Below, piece by piece: positions 34,901 through 44,018 of a DNA stretch of 64,000 nt. The number at the start of each line of letters is the position of its first letter. Position 1 is the stretch's first letter. The DNA lies in NCBI GenBank assembly GCA_012103455.1, contig WLWT01000001.1, forward strand, positions 1,660,001 to 1,724,000, written 5' to 3'. The translations under genes were made by a program, and so were the position numbers. The stretch comes from Gammaproteobacteria bacterium (GTDB lineage: Bacteria; Pseudomonadota; Gammaproteobacteria; HK1). The notes under the pieces are model-generated. The model searched no databases, was not told the DNA's origin, and worked only from the letters and a program-made list of their open reading frames with translations.

Positions 34901-35085
34901 AAGTGCGCCCGCCCGTCAGCAATGGCGACAAATGGGTCGGGTGCACCGGCATCAGTCCAGCGCGCTGGAAGGGCTTTGAGTTCGTCGGCGTCGCCGTAGA
35001 AGTAAACGCAGTACTCGCCCCAGGTCTGGCGCACGTCTAGCAGTTCGAAACAGCGCTCGAACAGGGGATGGAACGGGTGGGTCAC
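34810..35085 (-). pseudogene. DUF5372 family protein, C-terminally truncated
   Basis: From ATG 35085 the frame reads MTHPFHPLFERCFELLDVRQ, TWGEYCVYFYGDADELKALP, ARWTDAGAPDPFVAIADGRA, a close fit to the small DUF5372 proteins found with transposases. After GRAHF the family's end is lost and unrelated residues follow. Its role in transposition is unknown. It faces the transposase remnant. Confidence 0.65.
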
Positions 35086-35129
35086 GCGGACAAGTGGCTG
35101 CTCAGCGCTCGTAACCGTGTGTATTTGAC

Positions 35130-35692
35130 GCTCTTTCTAAGGGTAAGCTTGAATCGTTGGTTCAGAACCGTGCGCCCCAGTTCATGCCCACGCTGAGCCC
35201 GGATGACACGGCCAGCTTGGCGGCCCTGAACCGGCGCCTATGGGCCTATGTCGAAGGTGAGTACATCAGGCCCCCCATCGCAGCCTGGCCGGTGATACGC
35301 CCCTTGAGCGCTGGGCCTGTTGTGCCGATACGGTGAGCTATCCCGACGCCGCCCTCGACCTCGGCGCACTGTTCCTGTCCGAGGCCAGCCGGCGGGTGCA
35401 GCGCGACCGTACCGTCTCACTGAACGGCATCGTCTATGACACCGATGCCGCCTTGGTGGGCGAGAAGGTCACGCTGCGCTTCGACCTCCAGGCACCGCCA
35501 GGGCGGTCCATCGAAGTGTGGCATCAAGGGCAAAGGCTTGCCGAGGCAACACCGCTCGATGCTTATGCCAACTGTTTTGTCAGGCGCGCACGCCCTTCTC
35601 GCAATCTGGAGCCCGACACCCCCGCGCTCCAGTCCAAGCCAGGGCTGGCCCTGCGAGCGCTGCGCCAGCACCATGAGCGGGAGGACGGCTGA
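35130..35692 (+). pseudogene. DDE transposase (integrase core) C-terminal remnant
   Basis: Reads KLESLVQNRAPQFMPTLSPD, ALNRRLWAYVEGEY, then after a frameshift near 35264 QAPHRSLAGDTPLERWACCA, ALFLSEASRRVQRDRTVSLN, VGEKVTLRFDLQAPPGRSIE and LDAYANCFVRRARPSR to TGA at 35690-35692. This is the end of the catalytic core (E-G-E-Y-H-Q) plus the Mu-type C-terminal beta barrel. The first two catalytic acidic residues and the DNA-binding part are missing. Confidence 0.75.
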
Positions 35693-36300
35693 TGTATCTG
35701 TGTCACTTCACCCTCACCCGCTTTCCCTGCCACGATACCTTGAACACCGATGAGCTGTTCCACGCCAGTGCCATCACCGAGACCGAGGCCCGGCTTCATC
35801 ACTTGTTGGAGTTAAAAGGCATCGGCCTTCTCACCGGTGAAGTCGGCTCGGGTCAAACCACCGGGTGCCGCAAGGGCGCCGATACCCTGCACTCAGGATA
35901 GCATCGCCTGTTCTACCTCATACTGTCCACCGGCAACGTATTGGACATGTACAAGTGCATCGCTTGGGAGCTGGGACTGTCCACCGAGCGCAGCCGCGCG
36001 GGCGCCTTTAGGGCCATCCGCGCCGAGGTCACCCGCCTGGTCACCGAAGCGCGCCAGCTACCCGTTCTCATCATCGGCGAGGCCCATCAGCTGCCAAACG
36101 ATGGGCTTGAGGATTTGCGCCGGCTCACCCACTACCCGATGGAGGCCCACAACCGTCTGTGTCTGCTGCTCTTCGGACTGACCGAACTGAGGCGGCGCTT
36201 GACCAGGGCCGTTCACGAGTCCCTCGACCAGCGCATCATCGTCAGACATCACCTGCCAGGACTCACCCGTAGGGAGAAGGTGATTTTTCAGCAGGAATAG
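35692..36300 (+). pseudogene. ExeA-type AAA ATPase of the transposon, inactive
   Basis: Begins at ATG 35692 inside the transposase stop codon. FTLTRFPCHDT and LHHLLELKGIGLLTGEVGSG are typical of ExeA/TniB-like ATPases. The Walker A motif reads GEVGSGQTT, with Gln for the essential Lys; the Walker B region reads VLIIGEAHQL, with Gly for the metal Asp. A TAG at 35899-35901 interrupts the frame, which otherwise continues (NVLDMYKCIAWELGLSTERS, LTRAVHESLDQRIIVRHHLP) to a TAG at 36298-36300, well before the family's usual end. Four independent lesions make loss of function certain. Confidence 0.8.
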
Positions 36301-36406
36301 ATATCATCCGGTTGCCCTGGCGTATGGGGTCGCGCAGAGGGCCGCTCCCAGGGCTGCGCGGTATGATCTTTCTGCTGCGTCGTCAGTGCTCACGGTGGGA
36401 CGCCTG

Positions 36407-37804
36407 CTATATTGATTTGACAATATCCTCGACCATCTTTTTGGCGTCTGCGAACAACATCATGGTGTTGTCGCGGAAGAACAATTCGTTTTCGATCCCA
36501 GCATAGCCCGAACCCATGCCACGTTTTACGAACAGTACGGTGCCAGCGCGCTCCACATCGAGCACGGGCATGCCGAAGATCGGGCTCTGTGGATCTGATT
36601 TGGCCGACGGGTTGGTCACGTCGTTGGCACCGATGACAAAAGCCACGTCGGCCTGAGGAAAAGCGCTGTTGATGTCTTCCAACTCGAATACCTCGTCGTA
36701 GGGGACACTGGCCTCGGCCAGCAGCACGTTCATATGCCCCGGCATGCGCCCGGCAACGGGGTGGATTGCATAAGATACATCGACGCCGTTTCCCTTTAGC
36801 ATATCGGTCATCTCTTTGAGCGCATGCTGCGCCTGCGCCACGGCCATGCCGTAGCCAGGCACGATGATGATGGAGCCGGCGTTTTTCATGATGAAGGCGG
36901 CGTCATCGGCGCTGCCTTGCTTCACCGGCCGTGTTTCCGCCGCAGCGCCAGCGGCGGTGCTCACCTCACCACCGAAGCCACCGAGGATGACGCTGAAAAA
37001 CGAGCGGTTCATGCTTTTGCACATGATGTAGCTCAAAATGGCACCGGATGAACCGACCAAGGCGCCGGTGATGATGAGAGCGGTGTTCTCCAGAGTAAAG
37101 CCGATGCCGGCGGCGGCCCATCCGGAATAGGAGTTCAGCATGGACACCACCACCGGCATATCGGCGCCGCCGATGGGGATGATGATGAGAACGCCCAAGG
37201 TGAGGGCGATGAGAGTAATGAGCCAGAAGGCCGCTTGAGACTGCTCACTACAAAACCAGATGATGAGTCCTACCATCAGTAGGCCGAGCAGGGCATTGAG
37301 CGGATGCTGGCCGGTGAACACCGCGGGAGCGCCGGAGACCAGTCCTTGTAATTTGGTGAATGCGACGATGGACCCGGTGAAAGTGATGGCACCGATGGCG
37401 ACGCCCAAGGACATTTCTATCAAACTGACGGTTTTGATGTTACCGGGCGTACCGATGCCGAAGTCTTGGGGGGCGTACAAGGCCGCAGCGGCCACCAGCA
37501 CCGCCGCCAACCCCACCAGACTGTGAAAAGCGGCGACCAGTTGCGGCATGGCGGTCATGGGAATGCGCTGGGCGATAACGGCGCCAATGCCGCCGCCGAT
37601 GGCTACACCGGTGATGATGAGGAGCGCCGTGGCGATGTCGGAAATGCCGCTTAGTGCAAGCGTGGTGGCGACAGCGATGGCCATACCGGCGATGCCGAAC
37701 AGGTTGCCTTGGCGCGATGACTCGGGCGAGGAGAGGCCGCGTAGGGCGAGAATGAACAGTACCCCCGAGGCGAGATAAGCAATAGCCGCTAAATTGGCGT
37801 TCAT
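36407..37804 (-). CDS. pntB: NAD(P) transhydrogenase, beta subunit
   Basis: Inner-membrane proton-translocating transhydrogenase subunit: moves hydride from NADH to NADP+ driven by the proton gradient. The 465 residues comprise about eight or nine membrane helices ([20 protein letters not shown] onward, [20 protein letters not shown]) and a C-terminal NADP(H) domain with [40 protein letters not shown] and [20 protein letters not shown]. Length and motifs are normal. Its start overlaps the end of pntAB by 4 bases, so the three pnt genes form one operon on the minus strand. Confidence 0.95.
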   Translation of the reverse strand: MNANLAAIAYLASGVLFILALRGLSSPESSRQGNLFGIAGMAIAVATTLALSGISDIATALLIITGVAIGGGIGAVIAQRIPMTAMPQLVAAFHSLVGLAAVLVAAAALYAPQDFGIGTPGNIKTVSLIEMSLGVAIGAITFTGSIVAFTKLQGLVSGAPAVFTGQHPLNALLGLLMVGLIIWFCSEQSQAAFWLITLIALTLGVLIIIPIGGADMPVVVSMLNSYSGWAAAGIGFTLENTALIITGALVGSSGAILSYIMCKSMNRSFFSVILGGFGGEVSTAAGAAAETRPVKQGSADDAAFIMKNAGSIIIVPGYGMAVAQAQHALKEMTDMLKGNGVDVSYAIHPVAGRMPGHMNVLLAEASVPYDEVFELEDINSAFPQADVAFVIGANDVTNPSAKSDPQSPIFGMPVLDVERAGTVLFVKRGMGSGYAGIENELFFRDNTMMLFADAKKMVEDIVKSI

Positions 37805-38265
37805 CGTTCTTTCTTCTTATACATGGCCAGCATGCGCTGGGTGACCAAAAAGCCACCGAAGATGTTGACGGAGGCGAGCACCAGGGCGCCGAAGCCTAAA
37901 CTTTTGGCCGTCCAGCCGCCCGCACTCATCGCGCTACCGGTGTCCACCGCCACCGCCAGCAAAGCGCCCACCACGATGACCGAGGAGATGGCATTGGTTA
38001 CCGCCATCAATGGGGTGTGTAGTGCCGGCGTGACGCTCCACACCACGTAATAACCGACGAATATGGCCAGTACGAAGATGGCCAAGCGGAATACGAAGGG
38101 GTCGATGCTGGTGGTCATGGCGGCGGCATCAGCGACAACTTCGGCGGCAAGCGATGCATCGTTGGCGATCTGCGCGGCTTGCACTGCTTGTGCTGCGTGC
38201 TCGGCCGCTTGGGCCGCTGCGGTACGCGCGAGTTCCACCTGCTCGGCGACGGTTTCGGTATTCAT
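37801..38265 (-). CDS. pntAB: NAD(P) transhydrogenase, alpha-2 (membrane) subunit
   Basis: The membrane part of the alpha subunit, encoded separately. The 154 residues from ATG 38265 begin with an alanine-rich helical stretch (about residues 1-50) and then four membrane helices ([60 protein letters not shown]). The three-gene split (pntAA, pntAB, pntB) is usual in many proteobacteria. The start lies 10 bases after the pntAA stop and the end overlaps pntB. Confidence 0.93.
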   Translation of the reverse strand: MNTETVAEQVELARTAAAQAAEHAAQAVQAAQIANDASLAAEVVADAAAMTTSIDPFVFRLAIFVLAIFVGYYVVWSVTPALHTPLMAVTNAISSVIVVGALLAVAVDTGSAMSAGGWTAKSLGFGALVLASVNIFGGFLVTQRMLAMYKKKER

Positions 38266-38275
38266 GCAAATCTCC

Positions 38276-39406
38276 CTAGGCTTTGAATTGAGGATGGATG
38301 ATCTGGCCGTTACGGGTGAGGGCGGTAGCGGCGATGATCTCATCGTCCCAGTCGATGTTGAGCTGCTTGGACGACTCTTCCACGTGGGGGATGAGGAAGG
38401 CGTACAAATTCTTCGCATAAAGAGCGCTGGCATCGACCGCGAGCCGGCCGGCGACATTGACATGCCCGAGGATTTTGACGCCGTTGACAGCGATCGTCTT
38501 ACCCGGCTGCGATAGTGTGCAATTGCCGCCGCGCTCTACCGCCAAATCAACGATGACCGAGCCTGGGCGCATCGACGCAACCATGGCATCGTCGATAAGC
38601 GTGGGCGCTGGGCGCCCAGGGATAAGGGCGGTACAGATGACGATGTCTTGTTTGGTCAACGTTTGCGCGATAAGTTGGGCCTGCGCCGCTTTGTACTCAT
38701 CGCTCATCTCTTTGGCATAACCGCCCGCCGTTTCCGCTTGCGCCATTTCTTCGCTCTCGACGGTGACGAATTTGGCGCCAAGACTCTCCACCTGCTCCTT
38801 CGCTACGGGGCGTACATCCGTCGCGCTGACGATGGCACCTAGGCGTTTGGCCGTGGCGATAGCCTGAAGTCCGGCAACACCAGCGCCCATCACCAGTACC
38901 CTAGCGGGTGGCACGGTGCCGGCGGCGGTCATCATCATCGGCATCGCGCGGGTGAATTCGCCTGCTGCATCGATAACCGAGCGGTAGCCGGCTAAGTTGG
39001 ATTGCGATGAGAGTACATCCATCGACTGGGCCCGGGTGATGCGTGGTACCAATTCCATGCAAAACGCATCGACGCCGGCTTCGGCATAACGGCGGGCGCC
39101 TTCCAGGTCGTCGTAAGGTTCGAGCATACCGATGAGATGAGCACCGGATTTCATCAAGGCTAATTCGCTCTGGTCCGCCGGGCGCACTTTGAGCACCACA
39201 TCGGCCTCGCTCAATGTCTCTTGCGCGCTTGCTGCAATGTAAGCGCCGGCTTCGGCGTAGGTCTCATCTAAAAAACTGGCGTTGATTCCCGCGCCGGATT
39301 CAATGAATACTCGTAGGCCCATCTGGACGAACTTTTTGACCGTCTCCGGGGAGGCGGCCACGCGAGTCTCTCCTTCCCGGCGTTCTTTGGGGACAGCGAC
39401 TTTCAT
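38276..39406 (-). CDS. pntAA: NAD(P) transhydrogenase, alpha-1 (NAD-binding) subunit
   Basis: The soluble NAD(H)-binding subunit, homologous to alanine dehydrogenase. 376 residues: [20 protein letters not shown] at the N terminus, [20 protein letters not shown] in the catalytic face, and the Rossmann motif [20 protein letters not shown] with [39 protein letters not shown] is the family signature near the end. ATG at 39406. First gene of the pnt operon; the 460 bases upstream hold a 15-bp tandem repeat and copy 3 of the small mobile element, but no obvious promoter boxes. Confidence 0.95.
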   Translation of the reverse strand: MKVAVPKERREGETRVAASPETVKKFVQMGLRVFIESGAGINASFLDETYAEAGAYIAASAQETLSEADVVLKVRPADQSELALMKSGAHLIGMLEPYDDLEGARRYAEAGVDAFCMELVPRITRAQSMDVLSSQSNLAGYRSVIDAAGEFTRAMPMMMTAAGTVPPARVLVMGAGVAGLQAIATAKRLGAIVSATDVRPVAKEQVESLGAKFVTVESEEMAQAETAGGYAKEMSDEYKAAQAQLIAQTLTKQDIVICTALIPGRPAPTLIDDAMVASMRPGSVIVDLAVERGGNCTLSQPGKTIAVNGVKILGHVNVAGRLAVDASALYAKNLYAFLIPHVEESSKQLNIDWDDEIIAATALTRNGQIIHPQFKA

Positions 39407-39542
39407 CAGGGATGTCTCTTGTAGGTGGTGGTAGCGAGCAGTAGCCGTGGCGCGTGACTAAAGTTCGACAAAATACGCTTTTACACAATTGCTCATGTTA
39501 ACCTAACGGACTGCTTAAAAACGATGCCACCGCTTAACTTAT

Positions 39543-39571
39543 GGGGTTAATACCCTTGGGGTTAATACCCT
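39543..39571. repeat. 15-bp tandem repeat in non-coding DNA
   Basis: GGGGTTAATACCCTT followed by GGGGTTAATACCCT and then GGGG. The unit is itself partly palindromic (GGGTTAATACCC). It lies upstream of pntAA, outside any gene. Confidence 0.85.
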
Positions 39572-39620
39572 GGGGCAATCGCCTGAAGGTTACACGGCGA
39601 AGACCTCGAAAATGGCTACT

Positions 39621-39762
39621 GGGCGCCTGCTAAAAATAGTCATTGTCTCGTGAGTGCAAGGAAGCCCCGCGCGCACAACCGCAGTGTGTTGGTGATACCT
39701 GAGGATTCGAGCACGGAGCTGACGCCGCCATCGCGGAAAAAGTGCATTTTTAGCAGGCGCCC
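39621..39762 (-). mobile_element. Small non-autonomous inverted-repeat element, copy 3
   Basis: 142 bp, inverted relative to copies 1 and 2. Its ends are a perfect 17-bp inverted repeat: GGGCGCCTGCTAAAAAT and ATTTTTAGCAGGCGCCC. Flanks are TACT and TTAT, without an exact duplication, so the original junction may have mutated. It has the best-kept ends of the three and is probably the most recent arrival. Confidence 0.8.
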
Positions 39763-39868
39763 TTATGGATAACTTTCGACAAAGTTAGCGTTCCCCTCGT
39801 ACTCGCCGGGCGCTGTTGGGTCTAAGTTTGTTGATGACCGGGGGCGGTTAACCGACGGAGATGAATTG

Positions 39869-40231
39869 ATGGCACGCATACTCATCGTTGATGACTCGGC
39901 GACTGAAGTGCAGTCGTTACGCGCGATGTTGGAAGCGGGGGGTTATGAAACCCTGGAAGCCCGCAGTGCTGAGGAAGGTATTTCCACGGCGCGCAGCGAG
40001 AAACCCGACGCGGTGCTCATGGATATCGTGATGCCTGGCCTGAATGGTTTTCAAGCTATGCGCCAGATGGGCAAAGAATCTGATACCAAAGACATTCCCG
40101 TTATCGTTGTGACGACCAAGGACGGTGAAACCGATCGCATTTGGAGTATGCGCCAAGGAGCGGTCGGTTATCTAGTCAAACCGGTGACCGGACCGCAACT
40201 GCTGGAAGCTGTGCAGAAGGCTCTGGCCTAG
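39869..40231 (+). CDS. Single-domain response regulator, PilH/CheY-like
   Basis: A 120-residue receiver domain with no output domain. The acidic pair is in ILIVDDSATEV, the phosphoacceptor Asp52 in AVLMDIVMPGLNGF, the Thr in VIVVTTKDGE and the Lys in YLVKPV. The VTTKDGETDRIWSMRQGAVGYL segment is typical of PilH-type regulators of twitching motility. No pil or che genes are adjacent, so its pathway is open. GGAG at 39857 sets the ATG at 39869. Probably single-gene transcription; the next gene starts 103 bases on. Confidence 0.88.
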   Translation: MARILIVDDSATEVQSLRAMLEAGGYETLEARSAEEGISTARSEKPDAVLMDIVMPGLNGFQAMRQMGKESDTKDIPVIVVTTKDGETDRIWSMRQGAVGYLVKPVTGPQLLEAVQKALA

Positions 40232-40333
40232 CCGCCAGCCACGGTTGCAAATATTGGTCATTTTATCCGGCACATCATCTTAGCTGGCTCACTCACTTAG
40301 CCGGCCGCGAGCGCGCGGGCAGAGACTGACGTT

Positions 40334-41395
40334 ATGAGTAAATACGAAATCGTCGTTATCCCAGGAGATGGCATTGGCAATGAAGTCGTACCCGAGGGTG
40401 TCAGGGTGCTGGAGGCAGCCGGCGCAAAATACGGTATAGAGTTTAAGTGGCGCGAATTCGATTGGAGTTGCGAGCGGTACCAGGCTAGCGGCGCCATGAT
40501 GCCGGAGGACGGCATCGCGCAAATATCCGAGTGTGATGCCATCTTCCTCGGTGCGGTGGGCTTCCCGGGGGTGCCCGATCATGTGTCGTTGTGGGGGCTG
40601 TTGATCCCGTTGCGGCGCGAGTTTCATCAATACGTCAATCTGCGTCCGGTACGCTTACTTCCTGGTATTCGCTCTCCGCTTCGGCATCGTAACCGGGAAG
40701 ACATCGATTTTTATGTAGTACGCGAAAACAACGAGGGCGAGTATTCGCAGATAGGGGGGCGGCTCTTCGCCGGTACTGAGCGCGAGATGGCGACTCAGGA
40801 GAGTATTTTTACCCGTCATGGGGTCGATCGTATCATGCGTTATGCTTTTGAGCTGGCGGCAACCCGGCCGGCTAAACACGTCACCTCTGCGACTAAGTCA
40901 AACGGTATTATTCACACTATGCCGTTTTGGGACGAACGTTTCGCCGCCGTCGCCGCACAGTATCCCGGCATTCGTACGGATCAGTACCACGTCGATATCT
41001 TGGCGGCGAATTTTGTTTTGCATCCCGATTGGTTCGACGTGGTGGTAGGGTCTAACTTGTTCGGTGACATACTCTCGGATTTGGGACCGGCCGTGGCCGG
41101 CACTATAGGCGTGGCACCGTCTGCCAATATCAATCCGGAAAAAGCCTATCCGTCCATGTTCGAACCGGTGCACGGATCGGCACCGGATATCGCCGGTAAG
41201 GGAATTGCTAACCCCATCGGACAGATCTGGTCTGGCGCTATGATGTTAGCTCACTTGGGTCATCACGGCGCCGCACAGGCGGTGGAGCGTGCCATCGAAA
41301 GAGCCTTGACCGACGCGGCCGCGCATACGCCGGATCTGGGCGGATCGGCGAGTACCCAGACGCTGGGTAAAGCGATCGCTGAAGCTATAGATTGA
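40334..41395 (+). CDS. Isocitrate/isopropylmalate dehydrogenase family, tartrate dehydrogenase-like
   Basis: A 353-residue NAD-dependent beta-decarboxylating dehydrogenase. YEIVVIPGDGIGNEVVPEGV opens the fold; the substrate loop WGLLIPLRREFHQYVNLRPV, DFYVVRENNEGEYSQIGGRL and the metal Asps in VVVGSNLFGDILSDLGPAVA are intact. The segment between (LWGLLIPLRREFHQ rather than a leucine- or isocitrate-type loop) matches tartrate dehydrogenase/decarboxylase and D-malate dehydrogenase. So D-malate or tartrate is the more likely substrate than 3-isopropylmalate; this is by family resemblance. No leu genes flank it. ATG at 40334. Confidence 0.87.
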   Translation: MSKYEIVVIPGDGIGNEVVPEGVRVLEAAGAKYGIEFKWREFDWSCERYQASGAMMPEDGIAQISECDAIFLGAVGFPGVPDHVSLWGLLIPLRREFHQYVNLRPVRLLPGIRSPLRHRNREDIDFYVVRENNEGEYSQIGGRLFAGTEREMATQESIFTRHGVDRIMRYAFELAATRPAKHVTSATKSNGIIHTMPFWDERFAAVAAQYPGIRTDQYHVDILAANFVLHPDWFDVVVGSNLFGDILSDLGPAVAGTIGVAPSANINPEKAYPSMFEPVHGSAPDIAGKGIANPIGQIWSGAMMLAHLGHHGAAQAVERAIERALTDAAAHTPDLGGSASTQTLGKAIAEAID

Positions 41396-41414
41396 CCCTG
41401 TAAATCAGGGGTTA

Positions 41415-41460
41415 GCCTATGCAGCAGGGGGCCTATGCGGCAGCAGCCTAAGCAGTTGGC
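41415..41460. repeat. 15/16-bp tandem repeat after the tartrate dehydrogenase-like gene
   Basis: Units GCCTATGCAGCAGGGG (16), GCCTATGCGGCAGCA (15) and a more diverged GCCTAAGCAGTTGGC (15). They lie between two convergent genes and touch the end of the CoA pyrophosphatase gene. Confidence 0.7.
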
Positions 41461-42128
41461 AGCTGGCCACTGATGCGACGGTACAAGTTCATCAGCAGGC
41501 CCGCTGTCGCTCCCCAAATGAGATGACCGCTGTGACGGAAGGCGTAGTAGCGCCGCTCCGCTTGACCGTCTAGGCGGCTCTCGATGGCGTGATTGGCCGG
41601 GTCCATGAAGAAGGCGAGGGGCACTTCAAACGCCGTCGCCACTTCGAATGGGTCTAGCTTGAGGGCAAATCCCGGTCGTACGAAACCGACCACCGGGGTC
41701 ACCAAAAATCCGCTACCCGTCAGGTAATTGTCCAGCAGGCCGGCGATCTCGATGTGATGCGATGCTAAACCGATTTCTTCCCACGTTTCGCGCAGCGCTG
41801 TGTCGATGACGCCGTGGTCTTCATCGTTGGCACGGCCACCCGGAAAACTTACCTGGCCGGCGTGGTGTTTCAAGTGGCGGGTACGTTCGGTCAATAGGAC
41901 GGTCGCCCCGCCCGGGTGTTCGACTATAGGTATGAGGACTGCCGCTGGCCGCGCCGGTCGATCCGTTGTGCCTGGACGCCGCCCGTTAAGGTCGTGATCG
42001 CCCGGATCGCAATGGCCTAGATCGCGATGGCTCAGATCATGATGACCATGGCTCCTGGCGCCAGCGCCTAAAGGATGGACACCTGAATCCGGTAGAGGTT
42101 CGAGGTGCGCCGTAACGTGCTCGCGCAT
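41448..42128 (-). CDS. CoA pyrophosphatase (Nudix, NudL-like)
   Basis: Hydrolyses CoA and derivatives to phosphopantetheine and 3',5'-ADP. The Nudix box GGRANDEDHGVIDTALRETW, continuing EEIGL, is complete, and the UPF0035 signature LLTERTRHLKHHAGQVSFPG just before it identifies the CoA-specific branch. From the ATG at 42128 the protein has 226 residues; the frame extends to a TTG at 42182, but AGG stands 8 bases before the ATG. An N-terminal low-complexity stretch rich in His, Asp and Gly comes from four degenerate 15-bp units (41989-42048) and is not part of the known fold. Confidence 0.88.
   Translation of the reverse strand: MREHVTAHLEPLPDSGVHPLGAGARSHGHHDLSHRDLGHCDPGDHDLNGRRPGTTDRPARPAAVLIPIVEHPGGATVLLTERTRHLKHHAGQVSFPGGRANDEDHGVIDTALRETWEEIGLASHHIEIAGLLDNYLTGSGFLVTPVVGFVRPGFALKLDPFEVATAFEVPLAFFMDPANHAIESRLDGQAERRYYAFRHSGHLIWGATAGLLMNLYRRISGQLPTA
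41989..42048 (-). repeat. Four 15-bp tandem units in the Nudix gene
   Basis: Plus-strand units AGGTCGTGATCGCCC, GGATCGCAATGGCCT, AGATCGCGATGGCTC, AGATCATGATGACCA. They are in frame and encode a His/Asp/Gly-rich N-terminal stretch. Confidence 0.7.
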
Positions 42129-42226
42129 CTTCGACACCTGATCACCGTTTGGAGGTGCGCATGGATGATGAGTTTGTGGCAAGCAAAAGGCGGCTCCATG
42201 AGACCATCAGTAAAGTATCGAGAACA

Positions 42227-42544
42227 TCACTCGGCGAGTTTCTTGGTAATTCTATGCGCGAATACGCTCATTTCCTTGGCTGCCTGCATGTCACCTTTTT
42301 GCGTTGCAACCTCGATTCCGCCGGTGTAAGCCGCCAGCGCTCCCTCATCATCACCGGCTTGCGTAAGAGCTTTTCCCAGCAGCTTCCAGGCGGCGGAGTA
42401 ACCCGGGTCGTGGGTTAGCGCTTTGCGCAAGTGATCGACGGCAGCGGCGGTATCGCCTTCTCCTAAGTAGATATTGCCTAAGCTGAAGCGCAACAGCGCA
42501 TCGTCCCGGCCGGCCTCGAGCATTTTTACGAGTCTGTTCTTCAT
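42227..42544 (-). CDS. Small TPR-repeat protein
   Basis: A 105-residue protein from ATG 42544. Two to three tetratricopeptide repeats are visible: LLRFSLGNIYLGEGDTAAAV, DHLRKALTHDPGYSAAWKLL, GKALTQAGDDEGALAAYTGG. There is no signal peptide or membrane segment, so it is probably a cytoplasmic protein-binding adaptor. Its start lies 4 bases after the trkH stop, making it the last gene of the long minus-strand cluster. A role in potassium uptake is not implied by the fold. Confidence 0.85.
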   Translation of the reverse strand: MKNRLVKMLEAGRDDALLRFSLGNIYLGEGDTAAAVDHLRKALTHDPGYSAAWKLLGKALTQAGDDEGALAAYTGGIEVATQKGDMQAAKEMSVFAHRITKKLAE

Positions 42545-42548
42545 CGTT

Positions 42549-44018
42549 TCATTCCCGCCAATACATGGGTGAGAGGATGACCAGCAGGGTGAAGATCTCG
42601 AGGCGGCCGAAGAACATGGCGGCACTGAGTATCCATTTGGCCGTGTCGTTGATACTGGCGTAGTGCGCCCCCACGCCGCCTAGCCCCGGCCCTAGGTTGT
42701 TGAGGCAAGCGGCGACGGCGGAGAACGCCGTCACCTGATCCAAGCCCGTGGCCATGAGGACTAGCAGCATGAGGGCGAAGAGCGCTACGTAGGCGGCGAA
42801 AAAACTCCACACGGCGTCTATAACCCGGCCCGACAGAGGTGTGCCGCCGAGTTTGATGGGCACATAGGCATTGGGATGGACGAGGCGCGCGATTTCGCGC
42901 TTGCCTTGTTTTAACAACAACAACACCCGGATCACTTTGAGGCCGCCACCGGTAGAGCCGGCACAGCCGCCGATGAAGCTTGCGAACAACAGCATGACCG
43001 GTAAAAAGCTCGGCCATAGATGATAGCCGGTGGTGGTGAAACCGGTGGTGGTGGAGATCGATACGGCGTGGAAAACCCCCTGACGCAGGGCCGTGGCGAA
43101 GCCTTCGAAATTCGATGAGAAATAAAGTCCGGCGCTGGTTGTCGCCGCCAAGCCTATGAGTATATAGAGGTAGGCGCGGCATTCTTCGTCATCTACGTAA
43201 CCGGTGAGGGTAGTGCGCCTGACGGCCACGAAATGCAGCGCGAAGTTAACCCCGGCAATGGCCATGAAGACGATGGCTACCGCCTCGATAAGAGGACTCG
43301 AGAAATAACCTAGGCTGGCGTCGTGGGTGGAGAAACCGCCGATGGCTATGGTGGAAAAACTATGGGCCAGGGCATCGAACGGCGACATGCCAGCCAGCCA
43401 GTACGCCAGCCCGCAGGCCAAAGTGAGTCCCAGGTAGATATACCAGAGATATTTGGCCGTTTCGGTGATGCGCGGGGTGAGTTTAGTGTCTTTCATCGGG
43501 CCCGGCGTTTCCGCCCGGTATAGCTGCATGCCGCCGATCCCCAGGACCGGTAAGATGGCGACGGCTAATACGATGATGCCCATGCCGCCCAGCCACTGTA
43601 ATAACTGTCGGTAGAGAAGAATGGAAGGCGGCAGTTCGTCTATGCCGATGATGACCGTGGCACCGGTGGTGGTAAGCCCCGATACGGACTCGAATACGGC
43701 GTCCGCCAGCGTCATGCTCGGTTTGTCTGCCAGGGCAAACGGCACCGCGCCGCTCAGGCCTAGGACCAGCCAGAACATGACTACCACCATGAAGCCTTCG
43801 CGTAAGCGAAGATCCCGTTTGGAGCGGGCCGCGGGCAGCCAGAGGGTGAAGCCAACGCCTGCGATCAGGGCGAACGCGCCCAAAAATGCCTCGCTGGCAC
43901 CGTCCCCGAATGCAAGGGATACTCCAAACGGTGCCACCATGGTAAGGCTGAACAGCATGAGCAAGATCCCTAAAATGCGTTGAACCGGGCGCGGGTGCAC
44001 AGTGATTGATACCCTCAA
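42549..44018 (-). CDS. trkH: Trk potassium uptake protein, membrane subunit
   Basis: K+ translocating subunit of the Trk system. 489 residues with the four MPM repeats of the family: pore-loop motifs include SVSGLTTTGATVII (first), HSFSTIAIGGFSTHDAS (second), VSISTTTGFTTTGYHLWPSF (third) and CLNNLGPGLGGVG (fourth). LVHPNAYVPIKLGGTPLS is the cytoplasmic loop that meets TrkA. GTG or similar start at 44018, overlapping the trkA stop by 4 bases. With trkA it makes a complete low-affinity potassium uptake pair regulated by NAD(H)/ATP binding to TrkA. Confidence 0.95.
   Translation of the reverse strand: MRVSITVHPRPVQRILGILLMLFSLTMVAPFGVSLAFGDGASEAFLGAFALIAGVGFTLWLPAARSKRDLRLREGFMVVVMFWLVLGLSGAVPFALADKPSMTLADAVFESVSGLTTTGATVIIGIDELPPSILLYRQLLQWLGGMGIIVLAVAILPVLGIGGMQLYRAETPGPMKDTKLTPRITETAKYLWYIYLGLTLACGLAYWLAGMSPFDALAHSFSTIAIGGFSTHDASLGYFSSPLIEAVAIVFMAIAGVNFALHFVAVRRTTLTGYVDDEECRAYLYILIGLAATTSAGLYFSSNFEGFATALRQGVFHAVSISTTTGFTTTGYHLWPSFLPVMLLFASFIGGCAGSTGGGLKVIRVLLLLKQGKREIARLVHPNAYVPIKLGGTPLSGRVIDAVWSFFAAYVALFALMLLVLMATGLDQVTAFSAVAACLNNLGPGLGGVGAHYASINDTAKWILSAAMFFGRLEIFTLLVILSPMYWRE

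Larger units (their letters stand above)
34810..36300 (+). mobile_element. Degenerate transposon: DUF5372, integrase-type transposase and ExeA ATPase
   Basis: Three remnants lie together: a DUF5372 gene on the minus strand, the C-terminal third of a DDE (Mu/IS481-like) transposase and a following ExeA-type AAA ATPase that starts inside the transposase stop (TGATG). This gene set is familiar from transposons that use a transposase with a partner ATPase. All three are truncated or mutated, so the element is dead. I could not find its terminal repeats. Confidence 0.7.
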
